Notes: a model not told the origin generated them from the sequence alone. Counted from the stretch's first letter, positions 46,727 through 57,054 are shown. The stretch: DNA of 64,000 bases from Photobacterium sp. Ph5 (GCF_022129445.1 NZ_JADQAQ010000006.1:79684-143683), one strand, 5' to 3'. A program made the numbers and translations.

Positions 46727-49100
46727 CTTTCTTTAACTCCAAAACAATCATCGCTCCACCAGTGAGACCAGAAGCGAGGAAGATGTTACCTTTTAACCTT
46801 GTCATAATTGAACCGCAGATACTCAGCCCTAAACCAAGACCGACATCTTTTGTTGTAGTAAAAGGTATGAACAATTTCTCAATAATGTCATGACTAAAGC
46901 CATTACCGCTATCTAAAACTGCGATCCTTATTGTATTTTTTGTGCTCTCTAGCTGAAGTATTGTTATTTGACGTTCTTCACAGCTAGCAACAGCATCACA
47001 ACTATTAACCAGTAGATTAACCAGTACTTGTTCAAGTTGTACCTGATCAGCCTGTACATAAATAGGTGTCGTAATAGTATTTGTTATGGTTGTTTTTTGT
47101 ACTTTGGCGCGGCTTTCCACTATCACGATGGCTTGCTTGATTGAATCCTGAATATCTACACGCGCTAACGGATTCGTGGCAGACTGTTTTTTCGCGAAAT
47201 TACGTAAGCTAGTAATAAGTTTACTCATTCGCGTCACTAAATCTTCTATCTTATTGATGTTGTCCGGTAATTTTTCATATTTTTGATTGTCGATTGCCAG
47301 TTTAGCACTAAATAGACGCGTCGAAATAGCAGAGAGAGGCTGGTTCAATTCATGAGCGAGTGATGTCATGGTTTGCCCAACTGTAACCATTTTAGCAGCT
47401 TGGATTAACTCATCTTGAGTGGCAATTAAATCACCTTCAATGCGCTTGCGATCTTCTATTTCAGCTTTTAGCTGTTGGTTTCTCAAGGTTAATGATTGCG
47501 TTTTTTCCGTGACTTTACTTTCAAGCCAACGGGTGGTTTTTTCTTGTTCGGTAATATCGGTCATGGTGATAATGACTTTATCCTGGTTCCCCTGTTTGAA
47601 TACGCGAAAATCAAGTCTGAGATAGAATAAGCTATTTTTATCTGTATTAAAGGTGACCGTGAGTTTGTAGGCGCCTAATTGTCTTAAAGGACTTCTTTGA
47701 TCAAATAGCTGGATAAGTTTATGAGAAATTGAGTTATCAAATAAATCCCATAAGGTTTGATGTTGGCTTATACGATCAAAGTTAAATTGTTTCAGAGCTT
47801 GTAAATTGACAGATTCAACCACACCCTGCATGTTACAAGTGATGATACTGGCTTGAGTATTATTGATCAGGTTAAGGGCATTGGTGGTTTGGATATCTTG
47901 CATTTGTTGACAAAAGTCACGTAAGTTATCACCAAGCATGCCTATTTCATCTTCACCTGTCGTCGCAATTTTGGCATTAAGATCGCCTTTTGCGACAGCG
48001 TATAAATCTTTACTCAATAAGTTTAAGCGATTCACAATCCCGTTACCCACAAGATAAACCGAGAGAAAAATAGTGAGTATTATGGTGATAAAGACGACGC
48101 CAAATAACATTGTGTTGCTCAGAAAAATAGCGTTATGTGTTTTATCGTTTAGGTTTTTAAGTGAGTCATCCGCATGTTCAACTAATGTTTGGATTATTTC
48201 TTCTTGTTGATAGAGGCGCTGTTTAATATCCAGTTTAGTACGGTCTATTTGTAGCCCTAAAACGACATCCAATTTTAGTTGCTGTTCGAGCTGGCCGCCC
48301 GGTTTTAAGATAGTGGTAAACCGCTCTAATAATTTGCGAAACGGAACGGTTGAAGGGTAGTTGCTGATATTTTTACTAATCGCATTAAGCTCGGTACTTT
48401 TATGCCCAATAAAATTAAAAGCGTTTTCAATATCTCGATTTTTACGCTGTTGAATGATCTCTTGTACTAGTTGATGAAGTTCATTTTCTTTAATTGTGAT
48501 CGATTGGATCAATGAGAATTCATCCATTACATTGTTAACAATATCAAGTTGAACGGCGTCTTTTTTAATTCCGTGGCGGTTCATGTTATTGAGTTTCCAC
48601 TCAACTTCTTGGCGTAGTGGCGTCAGTTCATCAATAAGATCGTGATGAATCCATTTTAAGCTGTTTTCTGTTTGTTTTAAGGCAAATAAGCCGCTATTTC
48701 TCTGCTGTAACAGTGTTGTGTAAGTATCAATTTGTTTTACCAGCGTTTGCTGGCCTGATTTTATAGCAGGGTAATAGTGTAGATTGGCAATATTATTAAT
48801 TGCTAAGCTAATATTACTGAGGATCTGTGTGATTTTGTTTTTGATGGTTTCATGCTTGAGCGGATTGGTATTTTGGCCCAAATTATTCAAGGTGGCTTGT
48901 AGTTCTGCCGTATTGCGTTCTAACTGATAACTTGCCTGTAAGGTTGGCATATTGTTATCTGTGATTGTTTCAATTTGTGTGCTGAGTTTTTCCCAATTGA
49001 TGACGGCAATAAGGCTGACGGTAATGGTGAGAAACGCCATCAAAATAATCGCCATAATAAGGCGACTACCTATAGTTCTCTTGTTGATATAGCGGATCAT
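46716..49100 (-). CDS. PgtB-like sensor histidine kinase
   Basis: Membrane sensor kinase, 794 residues. A membrane segment (about 13-34), a long helical periplasmic domain to about 325, a second membrane segment (about 332-352), HAMP, a PAS-like domain (about 405-535) and a coiled coil precede the kinase core: phospho-acceptor His in SLAHELNQPLSAIS, N box NLLVNSCDAV, G1 DSGNGF and G2 GLGLGLSICG. It overlaps its neighbours by 4 and 11 bases, so the three proteins form one unit. By analogy with Salmonella Pgt it would respond through the PgtC-like protein. Confidence 0.85.
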   Translation of the reverse strand: MIRYINKRTIGSRLIMAIILMAFLTITVSLIAVINWEKLSTQIETITDNNMPTLQASYQLERNTAELQATLNNLGQNTNPLKHETIKNKITQILSNISLAINNIANLHYYPAIKSGQQTLVKQIDTYTTLLQQRNSGLFALKQTENSLKWIHHDLIDELTPLRQEVEWKLNNMNRHGIKKDAVQLDIVNNVMDEFSLIQSITIKENELHQLVQEIIQQRKNRDIENAFNFIGHKSTELNAISKNISNYPSTVPFRKLLERFTTILKPGGQLEQQLKLDVVLGLQIDRTKLDIKQRLYQQEEIIQTLVEHADDSLKNLNDKTHNAIFLSNTMLFGVVFITIILTIFLSVYLVGNGIVNRLNLLSKDLYAVAKGDLNAKIATTGEDEIGMLGDNLRDFCQQMQDIQTTNALNLINNTQASIITCNMQGVVESVNLQALKQFNFDRISQHQTLWDLFDNSISHKLIQLFDQRSPLRQLGAYKLTVTFNTDKNSLFYLRLDFRVFKQGNQDKVIITMTDITEQEKTTRWLESKVTEKTQSLTLRNQQLKAEIEDRKRIEGDLIATQDELIQAAKMVTVGQTMTSLAHELNQPLSAISTRLFSAKLAIDNQKYEKLPDNINKIEDLVTRMSKLITSLRNFAKKQSATNPLARVDIQDSIKQAIVIVESRAKVQKTTITNTITTPIYVQADQVQLEQVLVNLLVNSCDAVASCEERQITILQLESTKNTIRIAVLDSGNGFSHDIIEKLFIPFTTTKDVGLGLGLSICGSIMTRLKGNIFLASGLTGGAMIVLELKKDDE

Positions 49101-50347
49101 TGCAATGCCGGATTCCCGTTAATAATCTTTTGGCTTAATGCGATGGCTTGCTCAAGTTGCGCTGCCATTTTTCCCCGCCATTGCTGTCTATAACTATCAA
49201 CTTGCGGGTTATCTCTAAATAGAGGTAACTCATGATATATCTTATTTTTTAAATCATCTATGCCAATAGGTGAAGTCGAAGCCAAGTGTTTAGCATGAAG
49301 AAAATCAGTATATTGCTGTTTTGTTAACTTGCTTGATGCGCTTTCAATAGAATGCAGTAATTGCCACACTTGATTAAGTTGAGGGAGTTGGCTACTGATC
49401 GTTTGTTCAAAAAGGTGTTTTACTAAACCTGAACGTTGTTGAATTACATTATAATCTAGTGATTCAACGCTGAATGTATTTTTAATAAATTCGTCTCGGT
49501 CAATACCGTTACTGTTGGCAAGTTGCTCGTCAATTGTTGCTTTGGTTTGACATTCTTGTGAAAGCAATAAATTTACAAAATCTCGCGCAAATTGTGAATG
49601 GTGAGTGTTTTTTACCATTGCCACATAATGGGGTAATAAAGGGCTTTGTGGTTGATAACTAAAATCAACAAATGAAAATTGCTTTTTATAAGTACGTGCA
49701 TAGCTATCGACAACAGGACCAATACCAATTAAACCGCGTGAAATTGCCTCACTGAGTGAAAACGTGCTGGTTTCCACTGAAGCAAGGTTTCCTCCAATTT
49801 GATAGAGCAATCGCCAACCTTCAACCCAACCGTATTGTTGCAAGATATTTTCAATCATTAGATGGGTAGTATCTGAACGATAAGGACTACTAATACTAAT
49901 ATGACGGTAATAATCAGGTTTTATTAAATCCTTCAGGCGGCTAGGAATAGCTAAGTTATTTTTGCTCAGGTAGTTCTTATTCCACAGTAACCCAAATCCA
50001 GTGTGTCCAAAGGAAAAAATATTATGTGAAAGCTGTTTACGAGTTTTTCGAATTTTGGCATTGCTAAAAGGTAATAATTTTTGACTATTAATTAAAGGCT
50101 GAAAGAAGGTTGGTGATGATGAAATGATGATATCAATATCATGGTTATCTTGTTGCAATAACCGAAGTCCTGACTCTTCACGTCGTGCAATAACTCTAAT
50201 TTCACTTTTTGGATGTTGATGTTTAAATTGTTTAACGATCGGGTTTAAGGCTGATTCTGAAAACGTTGTTAAAATGATTAAATTTTGAGTCGGTTGGGCA
50301 AGTACTGGCGTAGTGAAAAAAAGGAGGAAAGAAAAGAAACGTACCAT
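49097..50347 (-). CDS. PgtC-like periplasmic substrate-binding protein
   Basis: 416 residues, type 2 periplasmic binding-protein fold with a signal peptide (about 1-17, cleavage near VLA-QP). ILTTFSESALNPIVKQFKHQHP begins the first lobe. An extra C-terminal helical part (about 300-416) goes beyond ordinary binding proteins, as in PgtC. In Salmonella PgtC acts with PgtB to sense phosphoglycerate and induce the transporter PgtP. No pgtP is seen here, so the ligand and target gene are open. Confidence 0.8.
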   Translation of the reverse strand: MVRFFSFLLFFTTPVLAQPTQNLIILTTFSESALNPIVKQFKHQHPKSEIRVIARREESGLRLLQQDNHDIDIIISSSPTFFQPLINSQKLLPFSNAKIRKTRKQLSHNIFSFGHTGFGLLWNKNYLSKNNLAIPSRLKDLIKPDYYRHISISSPYRSDTTHLMIENILQQYGWVEGWRLLYQIGGNLASVETSTFSLSEAISRGLIGIGPVVDSYARTYKKQFSFVDFSYQPQSPLLPHYVAMVKNTHHSQFARDFVNLLLSQECQTKATIDEQLANSNGIDRDEFIKNTFSVESLDYNVIQQRSGLVKHLFEQTISSQLPQLNQVWQLLHSIESASSKLTKQQYTDFLHAKHLASTSPIGIDDLKNKIYHELPLFRDNPQVDSYRQQWRGKMAAQLEQAIALSQKIINGNPALQ

Positions 50348-50486
50348 GTTAAACCGTAATCCCTAGCGTATCTCGACTGAATTTTTATATTTTTAGATAA
50401 TTAGGAATGTACCTATACCATTCAGTAACAGTTCATGCTTTATATCAATAGCAATTTACGGTGTGGCTCACAAAAAAGAGGAGTAC

Positions 50487-50537
50487 ATGGTTTGTTATGA
50501 GCATTTTATAGCGACTAATAGCGTTAGAGAGATATAA
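50487..50537 (+). CDS. Possible 16-residue ORF divergent from the pgtC-like gene
   Basis: MVCYEHFIATNSVREI starts 3 bases after AGAGGAG (50478-50484) and is followed within 12 bases by a terminator that works on this strand too. The spacing is tight and the peptide is short, so it may be fortuitous. No family recognised. Confidence 0.2.
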   Translation: MVCYEHFIATNSVREI

Positions 50538-50548
50538 ATCATTGATAT

Positions 50549-50578
50549 AAAAAAACCGAGCATCAGCTCGGTTTTTTT
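50549..50578. terminator. Bidirectional terminator after yfbU
   Basis: AAAAAACCGAGC/GCTCGGTTTTTTT with a four-base ATCA loop; T-runs on both strands. It ends yfbU on the minus strand. Confidence 0.9.
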
Positions 50579-50594
50579 AGAGAAAAGGTGGAAA

Positions 50595-51101
50595 TTACGC
50601 CGTTATTATTTGCTGAATTTCGTTGCAAGATAAATGGTATTGGCGTGGGCAATTACGCCATACTTTTAGCATGCGTTGGTATTTTTCTAGCATTGGAACT
50701 TGGCTATTGAAGCGATGCTCTGTTTTTTCAAACTGAGGATATAAACCTTCATCATCAACGAGGAAGCGGACGTAATGCATAAGTTGTGCTTCAGTAGCAG
50801 CATCAAAGCCGAGAAATTGTAAGCGGCGTTGATCAATATCTTTTGCGCCATCACAACGACAATCTTCAAGGTTAAACGATTCTTGGAGGGCGTGGTACAT
50901 CTCCATAAAGTCGATAACTTGACGACAATCATCTTCAGGTAAATTACCAAAGTCTTTATCTAGTTCACGCATTTGTAATGCATAGCCACGTTCAACAATG
51001 GTTTGAAGGCGACGATAATGTGCTGCGTTTTCAGGTGTCAGTTTTGACATCAAGTAGTACTGATTAGATAAAATTAAGCGTTGAGCGTGGGTCATTTCCA
51101 T
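50595..51101 (-). CDS. yfbU: YfbU family protein
   Basis: Conserved gammaproteobacterial protein of unknown function; overproduction of the E. coli protein is reported to be toxic. It has 168 residues. [57 protein letters not shown] and [15 protein letters not shown] are all typical. ATG 51101 follows GAGG by 9 bases and gives the family start; the open frame extends 43 codons further upstream without support. A cysteine-containing insertion (DCRCDGAKD) is seen mid-protein. Confidence 0.92.
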   Translation of the reverse strand: MEMTHAQRLILSNQYYLMSKLTPENAAHYRRLQTIVERGYALQMRELDKDFGNLPEDDCRQVIDFMEMYHALQESFNLEDCRCDGAKDIDQRRLQFLGFDAATEAQLMHYVRFLVDDEGLYPQFEKTEHRFNSQVPMLEKYQRMLKVWRNCPRQYHLSCNEIQQIITA

Positions 51102-51331
51102 TCGAGTTAGCCTCATTAATATTTTATTTTCTGCCATTGAGAGTAGCAGGTTAGGTATAAAATAAATTGATCTGACACCATATGGGCATCTTTTTTTGTT
51201 ACAGTATGTTATTAAAAATGAAAAAACCATGATTATTGTAAGGTCTTGATTTTGGTCTATTGTTGTAGGATATCGTTAAAGCAATATATGTATTTCTACA
51301 TTAGGGGAAGTGTAGGTTGTGTTGTTTTAAA

Positions 51332-51364
51332 GGTTGTTATTGATAGTCCTTATCAACAACAACC
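51332..51364 (-). terminator. Terminator of fhs
   Basis: A 14-bp stem (51332-51345 with 51351-51364) with a five-base loop, perfect on the minus strand if one G-T pair is allowed, followed by TTTAAAAC, 26 bases after fhs. Confidence 0.65.
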
Positions 51365-51389
51365 CTTTATTGTCAGTATCTTATTGCAG

Positions 51390-53144
51390 TTAGCTTAAGC
51401 CGATAATATTACCGTTAGCATCAATATCAAGATTCATAAATGCAGGTTTTTCAGGTAATCCTGGCATTGTCATTACATTGCCGCATAAGGCATAAATAAA
51501 TCCAGCGCCAGCACACAGTTTTAACTCTCGTACTGGGACAGTAAAGCCCTTAGGTGCCCCTTTTATACTGGGGTCAGTTGAAATTGATAATGGTGTTTTC
51601 GCCATACAAATAGCAAGCTTATCAAAGCCTAGTGTTTTAAATTTAGCTAACTGTTGTTGGGCGAGCTCTGATAACTCGACATTACTTGCACCATATCCAA
51701 CTTCAGCTACTGCCATTATTTTTTCTTCTAATGGCTGGTTTAGTTTGTATAACGGGGTGAAATTTGTTTCATTTTGACAGGCTTTCGCTACGCACTCTGC
51801 GAGTTTAATCGTACCTTCACCACCTTTACCAAAGGCTTCACTGATAGCAACGTCTACATAGGTTTCAAAACTTTCTGCTTTGATCATTGCTTGTAGTTGC
51901 GCTAATTCTTCATCTGTATCTTGTGGAAAACGGTTAATAGCGACGACAACAGGTACACCATAACGAGCAGCATTATTGATATGCCACTTCAGGTTTTCAA
52001 ATCCAGCAATAAGTGCATCATGATTTTTAGCAAAAATACCGTCAGGTAAAGCTTGCCCTGGACGTAAATCATAAAGACCAGAGTTGGCTTTTAAACCTCG
52101 TAATGTTGCAACAACAACGGCGCAATCAGGGCCACGTTTGGCTTGTTGGGCTTTAATATTACAGGCTTTTTCAAATCCCATATCAGAGCCAAATCCACCT
52201 TCAGTAATAGTGAAATCACTGAGTTTTAGTGCGATTTTGTCTGCGATAATTGATGAGTTACCATGAGCAATATTGGCAAAAGGGCCGGCATGAATGAGTG
52301 TGGGAACACCTTCTAACGTTTGCATTAGAGTCGGTTCAATGGCATCGCAGAGGGTGACAGTCATGGCTCCTGCCACTTGCAGATCTTCTGTAGTGATCGG
52401 GTTACCATTAAGATCATAAGCGACGACAATACGGCCAATACGTTTACGCATATCATGAAGATCATCTGCAAGCGCTAAAATAGCCATGAGTTCAGAGGCG
52501 GCAGTGATATCAAAACCGTCATGGCGTTCTAAGCCATTAATGGTTTTATCAGGTTCATTTTGACCTATGGTGATCATTCGCAGAGCACGATCATTGTGAT
52601 CCATTACGCGTTTCCAAGTGATGTTATCAATATCGATACGTAGCGCGGGTAATCCCGTTTTTTCACTGAATATGTTGTAACCTAGACGTGACTCATGATA
52701 CAAGCGGGCATCAATTGCAGCAGCTGCAAGATTATGTGCAGCAGTGATTGCATGAATATCTCCAGTAAGGTGTAGGTTTAGTTTATCCATTGGTGCGACT
52801 TGGCTATAACCACCGCCAGCTGCGCCACCTTTTACGCCAAAGACAGGTCCCATTGACGGCTGCCGAATACACGCCATCACTGAGCGACCAATTTTTGCTA
52901 ACCCTTGTGCTAAACCAATTGTTGTAACGGTTTTTCCCTCTCCTAGTGGTGTTGGTGTAATCGCGGTAACGACCACCAGTTTTCCTTCTGCTTGATCCGC
53001 TAATCGCTTCAAAATTGCAGGTTTTACTTTTGCTTTTAATGAACCTTGTGGTGTCAGTTCTTGTGGTTGAATACCTGCTTTTTTAGCAATGTCTTCAATT
53101 GGAGAGAGTAGGGTATCACGGCAAATATCGATGTCGTCTTTCAT
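51390..53144 (-). CDS. fhs: Fhs, formate-tetrahydrofolate ligase
   Basis: Makes 10-formyl-THF from formate, ATP and THF. It has 584 residues, slightly longer than the common 555-560. The nucleotide site [18 protein letters not shown] and the substrate motifs [34 protein letters not shown] and [17 protein letters not shown] are clear. It lies beside pflA/pflB/focA, which supply formate, and 92 bases upstream is a good PurR box. It fits formate assimilation into purine and one-carbon metabolism. Confidence 0.96.
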   Translation of the reverse strand: MKDDIDICRDTLLSPIEDIAKKAGIQPQELTPQGSLKAKVKPAILKRLADQAEGKLVVVTAITPTPLGEGKTVTTIGLAQGLAKIGRSVMACIRQPSMGPVFGVKGGAAGGGYSQVAPMDKLNLHLTGDIHAITAAHNLAAAAIDARLYHESRLGYNIFSEKTGLPALRIDIDNITWKRVMDHNDRALRMITIGQNEPDKTINGLERHDGFDITAASELMAILALADDLHDMRKRIGRIVVAYDLNGNPITTEDLQVAGAMTVTLCDAIEPTLMQTLEGVPTLIHAGPFANIAHGNSSIIADKIALKLSDFTITEGGFGSDMGFEKACNIKAQQAKRGPDCAVVVATLRGLKANSGLYDLRPGQALPDGIFAKNHDALIAGFENLKWHINNAARYGVPVVVAINRFPQDTDEELAQLQAMIKAESFETYVDVAISEAFGKGGEGTIKLAECVAKACQNETNFTPLYKLNQPLEEKIMAVAEVGYGASNVELSELAQQQLAKFKTLGFDKLAICMAKTPLSISTDPSIKGAPKGFTVPVRELKLCAGAGFIYALCGNVMTMPGLPEKPAFMNLDIDANGNIIGLS

Positions 53145-53426
53145 ATAGGCTATATCCTCACAGTGGAAATCATGCGTATCTGCGTGACATGGCTAGCATT
53201 AGTTTAAAATACTATATATGTAGGTATCTACAGTAACGCAATCGTTTACTTTGTGTTTATACCATCATTTTATCATGGCTAATTTTGTTTTATTGTTATT
53301 AATTGCGTTTTGTATTGTATACAAGGTTTATAGAATGAGTGTTAAAGATAGGTAATGAAAGAGTAGGTAATTGCTCTTTAGTCACAGAGGTGAGGCAAGA
53401 TATTAATATAAACAGGAGCAGTAATA
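53145..53426. other. fhs upstream region
   Basis: About 280 bases of AT-rich sequence between fhs (minus) and the small ORF at 53427. The PurR box at 53236-53251 is the only site I can name. Promoters for fhs and for the small ORFs should be here. Confidence 0.45.
53236..53251. promoter_or_regulatory. PurR box upstream of fhs
   Basis: ACGCAATCGTTTACTT fits every fixed position of the PurR consensus AnGCAAnCGnTTnCnT as I know it. It lies 92 bases before the fhs ATG, a plausible place for repression by PurR with hypoxanthine or guanine. Confidence 0.6.
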
Positions 53427-53480
53427 ATGCAAACTCTGGTTGCGATATTGGCTGTGTGTTTATTCGCCATTACCCTTTAA
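53427..53480 (+). CDS. Possible 17-residue hydrophobic ORF
   Basis: MQTLVAILAVCLFAITL starts 8 bases after AGGAG (53414-53418). It is wholly hydrophobic, so it would insert in the membrane if made. It lies 58 bases before another small hydrophobic ORF on the same strand with an FNR box between them. No family recognised. Confidence 0.35.
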   Translation: MQTLVAILAVCLFAITL

Positions 53481-53493
53481 AATTTGTTTAAAT

Positions 53494-53507
53494 TTGATTT
53501 ATATCAA
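53494..53507. promoter_or_regulatory. Perfect FNR box
   Basis: TTGATTTATATCAA matches TTGATnnnnATCAA at every fixed base. Its centre is about 38 bases before the ATG of the ORF at 53539. That is too close for a class II activator of that ORF, so repression under anaerobiosis, or control of a transcript toward fhs, is more likely. Confidence 0.65.
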
Positions 53508-53538
53508 AAATTATTAGAAATATTAAAGGAAGCTATCA

Positions 53539-53643
53539 ATGAACGAGCCAGTGACTAAGTTAAAACATACCGCCCCACTTTCTATTGGCATTATGCTATT
53601 TTTTATCACCTTTTTAATGGTTATTTTGCCATTGTCTCGTTAA
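53539..53643 (+). CDS. Small single-span membrane protein, 34 residues, unrecognised
   Basis: ATG 53539 follows AAAGGA (53525-53530) by 8 bases. A short hydrophilic start (MNEPVTKLKHTAP) leads into one membrane helix (about 14-32, IGIMLFFITFLMVILPL) and a final SR. A strong terminator on this strand lies 36 bases after the stop. The good ribosome binding site, terminator and FNR box around it support a real gene. Small membrane subunits of respiratory complexes look like this, but I recognise no family. Confidence 0.55.
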   Translation: MNEPVTKLKHTAPLSIGIMLFFITFLMVILPLSR

Positions 53644-53678
53644 GATTTATGTAGATAGTTACTGCTTAACGCAGATTT

Positions 53679-53708
53679 AAAAGCGAGCTGCTGATGCTCG
53701 CTTTTTTT
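53679..53708. terminator. Terminator after the small ORF, shared with pflA
   Basis: Perfect stem AAAAGCGAGC/GCTCGCTTTT with a seven-base loop; seven Ts on the plus strand and a shorter T-run on the minus strand where pflA ends. Confidence 0.88.
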
Positions 53709-53725
53709 ATTTGGTGTGAAGTAGA

Positions 53726-54466
53726 TTAGTACATCACTTTATGACCGTAACTAGCAAGGATTTCCTTAATCGTTTCCATGGTTTCTTTTTTCGGTGGCTT
53801 CACACCAGCTAATGGGTATTCAAAGCCCATTGCCTCCCACTTGTGCTCACCCAGTTGATGGTAAGGAAGTAGCTCAATCTTTTCGATATTATCCATATCT
53901 TTTATGAACTCACCAAGCAAATGAGCAGAGCGCTCGTCATCGGTGTAACCTGGAACAATAACATAACGGATCCAGGTTTTTTGACCTCGTTGGTGCAGGT
54001 AACGAGCAAAATCGAGTACGCGTTTATTTGAAACGCCGACCAGATTTTGGTGAACACTATCATCCATTTGTTTTAGATCTAGCATCACAAGATCAGTTGC
54101 ATCTAAGACTTCATCAACCACATCAGTATGTTTGCGAATATAGCCATTAGTATCTAAACAGGTATGGATACCTTCAGCTTTTGCAGCACGGAAAAAGTCA
54201 CGAACAAATTCAGGTTGAAGCATTGCCTCACCACCAGATGCGGTAACACCACCGCCTGATGAATTCATAAAGTGGCGGTATGATTTCGCTTCATGCATAA
54301 GTTCGTCTACTGTTGCTTCACGACCGCCATGTGTATCCCATGTATCACGGTTATGACAGTACTGACAGCGCATTAAACAACCTTGTAGAAAAACAATAAA
54401 ACGGATACCCGGTCCATCGACGGTTCCACAAGATTCAAATGAGTGAATACGACCTGTTGCTGACAT
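53726..54466 (-). CDS. pflA: PflA, pyruvate formate-lyase activating enzyme
   Basis: Radical-SAM enzyme that installs the glycyl radical on PflB. It has 246 residues. The cluster motif CxxxCxxC is in [15 protein letters not shown] (about residues 30-37), and [15 protein letters not shown] is the SAM-binding GGE region. The product works on PflB encoded just upstream on the same strand, with a 314-base gap. Confidence 0.96.
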   Translation of the reverse strand: MSATGRIHSFESCGTVDGPGIRFIVFLQGCLMRCQYCHNRDTWDTHGGREATVDELMHEAKSYRHFMNSSGGGVTASGGEAMLQPEFVRDFFRAAKAEGIHTCLDTNGYIRKHTDVVDEVLDATDLVMLDLKQMDDSVHQNLVGVSNKRVLDFARYLHQRGQKTWIRYVIVPGYTDDERSAHLLGEFIKDMDNIEKIELLPYHQLGEHKWEAMGFEYPLAGVKPPKKETMETIKEILASYGHKVMY

Positions 54467-54780
54467 TGATTACTTCTCCGCATGCTGCGTTTATTTGAGT
54501 GTTATTTTATTACAAACCACCGAGGTATTGTAGCGAAATATCGGGATGAAAATTAGGGGTATTCCCTTATCTTGTGTCAATTTATCGCGAACTTATAAAA
54601 TTTGGGAGAGATGACGTTATTACTAATAGATATGTTGGAATGATTAAAAAATCCGCATTGAATCGGCAAACAATAGCGAGACTTGTGGGGGAGATAGATA
54701 GACATAAAAAAACCGGTCATTAAGACCGGTTTTTATCAGAAAGCATGCTTTCTACATACTAATAAACTGTACGCTCTAAA
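54467..54780. other. pflB-pflA intergenic region
   Basis: 314 bases. It holds the pflB terminator (54706-54734) and, closer to pflA, presumably a separate pflA promoter. No good FNR box and no ORF with a ribosome binding site were seen. Confidence 0.45.
54706..54734 (-). terminator. Terminator of focA-pflB
   Basis: Perfect stem AAAAACCGGTC/GACCGGTTTTT with a five-base loop, 46 bases after pflB; T-run on both strands. Confidence 0.92.
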
Positions 54781-57054
54781 TTATAGAGATGCAGTGAAAG
54801 TACGAGAGATAACGTCAGCTTGCTGCTCTGGAGTTAGAGAGTTGAAACGCACTGCGTAACCCGATACACGGATAGTAAGCTGTGGGTATTTCTCTGGGTT
54901 TTTAACTGCGTCTTCAAGAGTTTCGCGGTTAAGAACGTTAACGTTTAGGTGTTGACCACCTTCAATGCCAGACTCATGGTGGAAGTAACCATCCATTAGA
55001 CCTGCTAGGTTGTTTTCTTGAGTATCAAGATCTTTACCTAGTGCATTCGGTACGATAGAGAATGTGTAAGAAATACCATCTTTAGCGTGAGCAAATGGTA
55101 GTTTGCCTACAGATGTTAGCGATGCTACAGCACCTTTCTCATCACGACCGTGCATTGGGTTAGCGCCTGGTGCGAAAGGAGCACCTGCACGACGACCGTC
55201 TGGAGTGTTACCCGTCTTCTTACCGTACACAACGTTAGATGTGATAGTTAGGATAGACTGAGTTGGGATCGCATCACGGTACATCTTGTGTGAACGGATC
55301 TTGTTCATGAAGCGTTCAACTAGGTCACAAGCAATGTCATCTACGCGAGCATCGTTGTTACCAAATTTAGGGTAATCACCCTCAACGTTGAAGTCTACTG
55401 CTACGCCGTCTTCGTCACGGATAGGAGTAACTTTAGCGTACTTGATTGCAGATAGTGAGTCAGCTGCAACAGAAAGACCAGCGATACCACAAGCCATTGT
55501 ACGCTTGATGTCACGATCGTGTAGAGCCATTAGCGATGCTTCGTAGCTGTACTTGTCGTGGCTCCAGTGGATAGCGTTTAGCGCTGCAACGTAAGTTGTT
55601 GCTAACCAATCCATGAAGTGATCAAGACGAGCTAGAACGTTGTCGTAGTTGAAGTCTTCATCTTTGATTGGTGCTTCTTTAGGACCCACTTGGATCTTAA
55701 GTTTCTCATCCACACCACCGTTGATTGCGTAAAGCATAGTCTTAGCAAGGTTAGCACGCGCACCGAAGAACTGCATTTGCTTACCAACAACCATTGGAGA
55801 TACACAACAAGCGATTGCGTAATCGTCAGAGTTCATGTCTGGACGCATTAGGTCATCGTTTTCGTACTGGATAGAAGATGTATCGATAGATACCTTCGCA
55901 CAGAACTTCTTGAAGCCTACAGGTAGTTGCTCAGACCAAAGCACAGTGATGTTTGGCTCTGGAGAAGGACCCATAGTGTATAGGCTGTTTAGGAAGCGGA
56001 AGTTAGTACGTGTAACTAGTGTACGACCGTCAAGACCCATACCACCCATTGATTCTGTTGCCCAGATTGGGTCGCCAGAGAATAGCTCATCGTATTCAGG
56101 TGTACGTAGGAAACGAACCATACGTAGCTTCATTACGAAGTGGTCGATCATTTCTTGCGCTTGAGCTTCAGTGATCTTACCAGCGGCGATATCACGCTCG
56201 ATGAAGATGTCTAGGAAAGTCGAAGTACGACCTAGAGACATTGCAGCACCGTTTTGTGATTTAACTGCAGCTAGGTAGCCGAAGTAAGTCCACTGAATAG
56301 CTTCTTGTGCAGTAGTAGCTGGAAGTGAGATATCACAACCGTATTTAGCCGCCATAGTCTTGATTTGACCAAGCGCACGGTGTTGCTCACAGATCTCTTC
56401 ACGACGTTGCATTGTCATTTGAAGATCTTCGCCTTGCTCGAACATCTCTTGTAGAGAGTTGAATTGAGCTAGCTTGTCAGCCATTAGCTTGTCGATACCG
56501 TAAAGTGCGATACGACGGTAGTCACCAATGATACGACCACGGCCGTATGCATCAGGAAGACCAGTTAGAACACCAGACTTACGACACTTAAGGATAGAAG
56601 GAGTGTAGATATCGAAAACACCTTGGTTGTGTGTTTTACGAAGTTCTGAGTAAACCTTCTTAATTGTAGGATCTAGTTCACGACCGTATACTTTGCATGA
56701 GTTTTCGATCATGCGGATACCACCGTTAGGGATCAGACCACGCTTAAGAGGAGCGTCAGTTTGAAGACCTACGATAGTTTCAAGTTCTTTGTTGATGTAA
56801 CCTGCATCGTGTGCAGTAATAGTAGAAACAACGTCAGTATCGAAATCAACAGGTGCGTGAGTCGCGTTTTCCTGTTTGATGCCTTCCATTACAGCTTCCC
56901 AAAGTTTAGCTGTAGCTGGAGTTGCTTCCGTTTCTAGGAAAGAGCCGTCACCTTCGAAAGGTGTGTAGTTCTTTTGGATAAAGTCACGAACGTTTACTTC
57001 GTTCTGCCAATCACCAGCTGTAAAGCCTTCCCATGCAGCAAATTGCTCTGCCAT
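54781..57054 (-). CDS. pflB: PflB, formate C-acetyltransferase (pyruvate formate-lyase)
   Basis: Anaerobic enzyme that splits pyruvate with CoA into formate and acetyl-CoA by a glycyl radical. It has 757 residues. The two active-site cysteines are adjacent in [12 protein letters not shown] (about 415), and the radical glycine is in [10 protein letters not shown] (Gly732). EGLTAGDWQ-like and [14 protein letters not shown] parts are typical. It lies 56 bases after focA, so the two form the usual focA-pflB operon. Confidence 0.97.
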   Translation of the reverse strand: MAEQFAAWEGFTAGDWQNEVNVRDFIQKNYTPFEGDGSFLETEATPATAKLWEAVMEGIKQENATHAPVDFDTDVVSTITAHDAGYINKELETIVGLQTDAPLKRGLIPNGGIRMIENSCKVYGRELDPTIKKVYSELRKTHNQGVFDIYTPSILKCRKSGVLTGLPDAYGRGRIIGDYRRIALYGIDKLMADKLAQFNSLQEMFEQGEDLQMTMQRREEICEQHRALGQIKTMAAKYGCDISLPATTAQEAIQWTYFGYLAAVKSQNGAAMSLGRTSTFLDIFIERDIAAGKITEAQAQEMIDHFVMKLRMVRFLRTPEYDELFSGDPIWATESMGGMGLDGRTLVTRTNFRFLNSLYTMGPSPEPNITVLWSEQLPVGFKKFCAKVSIDTSSIQYENDDLMRPDMNSDDYAIACCVSPMVVGKQMQFFGARANLAKTMLYAINGGVDEKLKIQVGPKEAPIKDEDFNYDNVLARLDHFMDWLATTYVAALNAIHWSHDKYSYEASLMALHDRDIKRTMACGIAGLSVAADSLSAIKYAKVTPIRDEDGVAVDFNVEGDYPKFGNNDARVDDIACDLVERFMNKIRSHKMYRDAIPTQSILTITSNVVYGKKTGNTPDGRRAGAPFAPGANPMHGRDEKGAVASLTSVGKLPFAHAKDGISYTFSIVPNALGKDLDTQENNLAGLMDGYFHHESGIEGGQHLNVNVLNRETLEDAVKNPEKYPQLTIRVSGYAVRFNSLTPEQQADVISRTFTASL

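Noticed and set aside
54467..54705. FNR box before pflA
   Set aside because: Candidate stretches such as the one near 54575 keep only half-sites of the FNR consensus.
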